The notes under the pieces were generated by a model. The model saw nothing but the letters and a program-made list of their open reading frames with translations. It was not told where the DNA came from and made no database searches. Source: Apium graveolens (taxonomy: Eukaryota > Streptophyta > Magnoliopsida > Apiales > Apiaceae). Taken from it: a stretch of 64,000 nt of DNA. Numbering within the stretch: the first letter of the stretch is position 1; each line of letters begins with the position of its first letter. The stretch is from contig NW_027417544.1 in assembly GCF_009905375.1 (NCBI RefSeq), positions 62,001-126,000 on the forward strand, in the 5' to 3' direction. Shown here piece by piece: positions 59,836 to 64,000 of this stretch. Made by a program: the position numbers and the translations under genes.

Positions 59836-62430
59836 ATGTGTATTTCTAACAAAGTAAATTTTATTATATATATGATTTAACTTTTTCTATTATAAAGGGT
59901 TTTTCTTAATTTAGGTAAAAGTTACAAAATAAATTAATGGAGATTAAATAATTTAAATATGTATATTTTATTTTGTTGAATGATATTATCTTGTTAAACT
60001 AAGACTGTTGAACAATCAACTTTGGAAATTTATATGAATTATTCATAATAAAGTCAATATTTATTTAAATTGAAATGATATGAATAGTGTAAATTAGTTT
60101 ATGATTTTCTTGCTAAAAAAATATGTTAAACACATTATTGAGACGTCATTTTAATGATAAAATAAAGAACATGAACTCATAAATTGTTATGATAAAAACA
60201 AACACATTATTCTCAAATCCACTTACTCAAATTTACAAGGAAAATACATATTGTAAAAAAATAACTTAAATAATCATCACAAACATATTTAGGATTGCAA
60301 AATAAATTGAACAAATTAAATACTTAATCATGAATTATAAAGTAACTTATATAAAATATGTAAATGTCAAGATTAATGAATATTGATATGTCTTTTCTAA
60401 AAAATACACAATATTAATAAATGAATAAGAAAATATGTAATATACTGAATATGAAAAAAAAAATATTTATCTTTATCGCCTCCCAACAACACGTAGTATT
60501 TTCAAAAAATATAAGTTTAAACAATTCGATAAAAACAATGAACAATTATCGAGGATCCAATTTAAAGTCCAATTATATAACAACTAAATCGACTAATTAT
60601 TATTGAATCAATTTGTAAATAAGGTACTTAATATGATAAATGATATATAAAAATACATTATATTTAGAGTTAAATATAAACCATAAAAAATTTGAAAAAC
60701 TGGTCTGATTCGATCTTAAGAAAGTCATAAAAAAGGCTAGAAGCTGTCTCAGCATATATTTATTATAATATTTTGCTTCTCTCCTAAAGAGAAAAAACTT
60801 GGATTAACTCAAATTCGGGAATTTTAAAAATATCAATAATTGTTTTGATGTTAGTTTATTTTTCATCCAATTTTTTTACACTAAATATTTTGGGATAAAA
60901 TTCTAAATCGGATAAGATAAATATTCCACATCTTTAATTATTTAAAAAATTAACACAAATTACTATTTTTCGACAGAAAAAGTAATAAAATTAAGTGTTT
61001 ACATATATCTAATTCGGACGTGCCGTAATTTGCGCCATTCTGGGCCTCAAAATTTTTATAAAATCCAGATTCATTATTTTTTAGAAAAATTGATTTGATC
61101 CAAATTCTAAATATTTAAATTAATTACCCACCCTTAACACAATTTAATTTATCTTATATATTGATATGTCTTTTCTAAAAAATACACTACATTAATAAAT
61201 GAATAGAAAATATGTTATATACTGATATGAAAAAAATTATTTTATCTTTATCGCCTCCCAACAAACCTAGTATTTTACAAAAAATATAAATTTAAACAAT
61301 TCAATAAAAACAATGAACACATTATCGAGGATCCAATTTAAAGTCCAATTATATAACAACTAAAAGGACTAATTATTATTGAATCAATATTGTAAATAAG
61401 GTACTTATATTTGATAAATGATATATAAAAACACGTTATTTAGTATTAAATATAAACCATAAAAAATTTGAAAAACTCATCTGATTCGATCTTAAGAAAG
61501 TCATATTTAAAAAGGCCCGAAGTGCATGAACATATATTTTATTAAAAAATTTGATTCTCTCCAAAGAGAAAAAACTTGGATTTATTCAAATTCAAAATTT
61601 TAAAAATATAGAAATAATTTTTTTGATAGTTTTATTTTCATCCAATTTTTATACTAAAATTTTTGGGATAAAATTCTAAATCGAGAAAAAATTCTACACA
61701 TCTTTAATATATTTAAAAGAAAATTTAAACAAATGTACATTATTTTTCGAAGAAATAAAAGTAATAAAATTAAGTTTTTTACATATATCTAATCGGAAGT
61801 GCTGTAATTTGCGCCATTCTTCGGCCTCAAATTTTGTATAAAATCCAAATTCATTATTTTTTTTTAGAAAAATTGATGTTTGATCCAAATTCTAAATATG
61901 TAAATTAATTAGCCCCTTAACACTATTTAATTATCTATATTTAAATTATTAAATATTATCTTTTATGTTGAAATGAACATTTATCATTTTAGTTGAAATA
62001 AATTAGTCAATTTATTATAATTATTATGTTCCCACAGTGGCTTATTGGCTTTGTATTCTACCAAAATTTTATTTTGTTTGCTAATAGAACCTATAATTTC
62101 TCACTTTGTAAGAAGAGTTATTATTGGTATTTAAGCAAGAAAAATAACTTCTAATTGGATTTATGTTCTTGTAACCTAGATAATCCAATAAGAAACTAAC
62201 AATTCATGTTTTAATAGATTAGTCACACCAAAATTCAAGACTTGTTCCACTAAATCAAGTCCTAACACACTTTAAATACTCATTTAAATTTGATAAAATT
62301 TACATAAAATAAGTCAACAAAGAAACATGCAAATCAATGCAAGAAGCAGTGTTTAAGATATAGTAAGTCTAGTGTAGACCACCGACATGGAACATGTTTT
62401 TTACATAGTATTTAGCATAAAATGATTTAG
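59836..62430. other. AT-rich spacer, unit 7
   Basis: Counterpart of 18880-20640, lengthened by the 778-bp duplication described separately. No gene recognised. Confidence 0.6.
60383..61940. repeat. 778-bp tandem duplication inside unit 7 spacer
   Basis: TTGATATGTCTTTTCTAAAA at 60383 recurs at 61161, and both copies run in parallel to CACTATTTAATT-type sequence near 61145 and 61925. The two halves differ at many sites, so the duplication is not recent or one half is error-rich. Confidence 0.8.
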
Positions 62431-64000
62431 AAATAGTAATAGTTGTTGTAATCACTATTGGGGTATTCAAAGGATGGAATCATTGGCATGTTGTTCTCCA
62501 TGTATGCAGAAGCAGAGCAACCCCACTTCCAAGTTGTACCAAGTAACCAACATCCTTAAGAATCATCTCCATACCAGTAAGACCCTATCACTTGCAACTA
62601 CAAAAAATACCCGTAAGTTTATAGTAAAATATTTGTAAATATTTCATTGTTTTTCGAAATGGCTAGTAAGAGGTAAATAGAGAGAAAATATTTATAACTT
62701 GTCTCGTTTATGAGTGATTGTATGGTCTTAGCAAAAGGAAGTAGGATACAAGGTTATGGCTCATATTATGAATTTGACATAGTTTTGTTAAAGATTATCA
62801 AAGAGAATTGAGCAACTAACATATTTTACTATTAATCTTGTCTCTGGTCAATACGTAGAGGCAACAAAATCTATAACGTTGAATATAAGAATGACAATAT
62901 ACCTCATTTAGATTTCTCACATGATCTATCCTCGAATCCTTTCATGCTACTTTATTAAGTCAAGCCATAAGATCAGTTGTATCATTCTATGCCCTTCTAA
63001 TAACTTCTCAACTATCAATGTACGCACGTACCATAACCGCAGTAACAATATGACTAATATGACTAAACTGTTCATCTTTCTCACTGCAGTTTTTCAGCCC
63101 TCAGGCCTCCACAACAAACTTGTGATATGAACATATAGTCACACAATATCCAAAAATGTAAAACAGAGATGAGCACAGAATAATCCGATTCTTAAAATTC
63201 TGTAAGCAATTAGATGATGAAATAAAAATCGACTACAATTAAAATTATTGCACTTGTAATTCTTAAATCATCTATAAACTGAACTAGTTTGTAATATTTA
63301 CATTGTATCTACAAATAATGGTTTCAACATGTTTCTACTTTCTATGCATCTCACAAAGAATACATAATCAACAAAAAATATTTTGAGTGTTTTGCTTAAG
63401 CTGCATATAAGAATAAAGCATTGAACTTGTTGTTGTTGCAAGGGGAGTGTGCCTTGCTATCAGGTTATCAAGTCTTTCCTCAAATATTAGATGAAGTGAT
63501 GCCTGAGACCAGATAAAAGTTTGAATGGAACGAGTACAAAATCTCGTGTTCAATTTGTTTCACCTTTTTGGCTCTCATTACATAAGCAACTCATGACTTC
63601 TTGTTTATATAAAAAATAATATATAAGACTCTATTTTAGGAGGGTTAGGAGGGTCAGATACATTTCAACATATAAAGTGAATTCAATAAATATTGTAGTT
63701 TGCTAGAATTAAGAATATATTATCACATTTTGTGTAATACAACTTATGTATTATAGCCACTATCACATATTGTCGCTTCTGAATTTTTGCACATAAAAAT
63801 ATAATAACGCTATGTAATCTCGTAGAAATATATAAAACACTTTCCAAGATAATCAAAACTTAATAACTTTCCGTTCTTTCAGAACAACTTTGTCATCAAT
63901 ATCACAAATACCAAGAAAATGCTTGATGTACCAATGGATCATCATTCTTTGGAGCAGACCTTGACGCTTAATGAATATAATGATATGGCTAAATGGTAAG
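62431..64000 (-). pseudogene. 3' part of the unidentified gene relic, unit 7 (partial)
   Basis: Terminal block near 62450-62600 with a frameshift (CAGAGCAACCCC lacking bases), DERFSHISHI-type block near 63010-63100, EERLDNLIARHTPLATTT and MLYSYMQLKQNTQN at about 63370-63500, and the MIHWYIKHF block near 63885-63960. The window ends before the first exons. Confidence 0.5.

Larger units (their letters stand above)
57521..64000. repeat. Tandem segment unit 7 (cut by window end)
   Basis: It starts with the leader palindrome at 57535 and follows the order of unit 1 to the window end, without the TRIM-like array. It holds a private 778-bp duplication (60383-61940) and many single-base indels compared with all other units. 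Confidence 0.8.

Noticed and set aside
1..64000. tRNA or rRNA genes, or organelle-derived DNA
   Set aside because: No tRNA A/B boxes with foldable cloverleaf and no rRNA or plastid/mitochondrial gene sequence was recognised by eye. A tRNAscan run would be decisive.

Overview
The window looks like AT-rich, gene-poor nuclear DNA of a flowering plant, probably a dicot. The evidence is plant-type Ty1/copia gag remnants, a LINE reverse-transcriptase relic, a chromovirus-like LTR, and degenerate exons with GT/AG-like borders. No intact protein-coding gene, tRNA, rRNA, CRISPR array or bacterial operon is visible. Nearly every open frame is short and shadows repeat DNA. I cannot name the species.

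Overall layout: the window is a tandem array of seven copies of one segment. The full unit is about 12 kb once insertions are removed. Its order is (a) copia leader and PBS-like site, (b) gag pseudogene, (c) AT-rich spacer, (d) an unidentified multi-exon minus-strand gene relic with a LINE fragment between exons, (e) a 961-bp LTR-like block, (f) an ACC-rich tract that encodes a glycine-rich frame on the minus strand, (g) AT-rich spacer. Unit 1 is about 1-28950 and carries a 16.8-kb insertion. Unit 2 (28951-33167) is truncated inside the gene relic. Units 3 and 4 (33168-38358, 38359-43532) are 5.2-kb truncated units nearly identical to each other. Unit 5 (43533-47770) is the same with an extra deletion. 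Unit 6 (47771-57520) lacks the middle of the unit but keeps its distal part. Unit 7 (57521-64000) runs off the window.

The most striking object is 1744-18534, inserted into the unit 1 gag relic and flanked by a 5-bp target-site duplication (AAATT). It is a minus-strand array of nine LTRs (TGTAATAACC...TATTACA) separated by eight internal segments of only 137-209 bp. Each internal segment carries just a primer-binding site resembling the initiator-Met tRNA complement and a purine tract. It is therefore a TRIM-like minimal retrotransposon, with unusually long LTRs, that has expanded into a satellite-like array. LTR types alternate, giving dimeric higher-order repeats of 3.2 kb (left half) and 4.2 kb (right half).

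Nothing here forms a working pathway. The interest lies in how non-autonomous retroelements, a gag-only copia relic and gene fragments have been amplified together by repeated unequal exchange. All coordinates of degenerate features are by eye and approximate to a few bases or, where stated, tens of bases.
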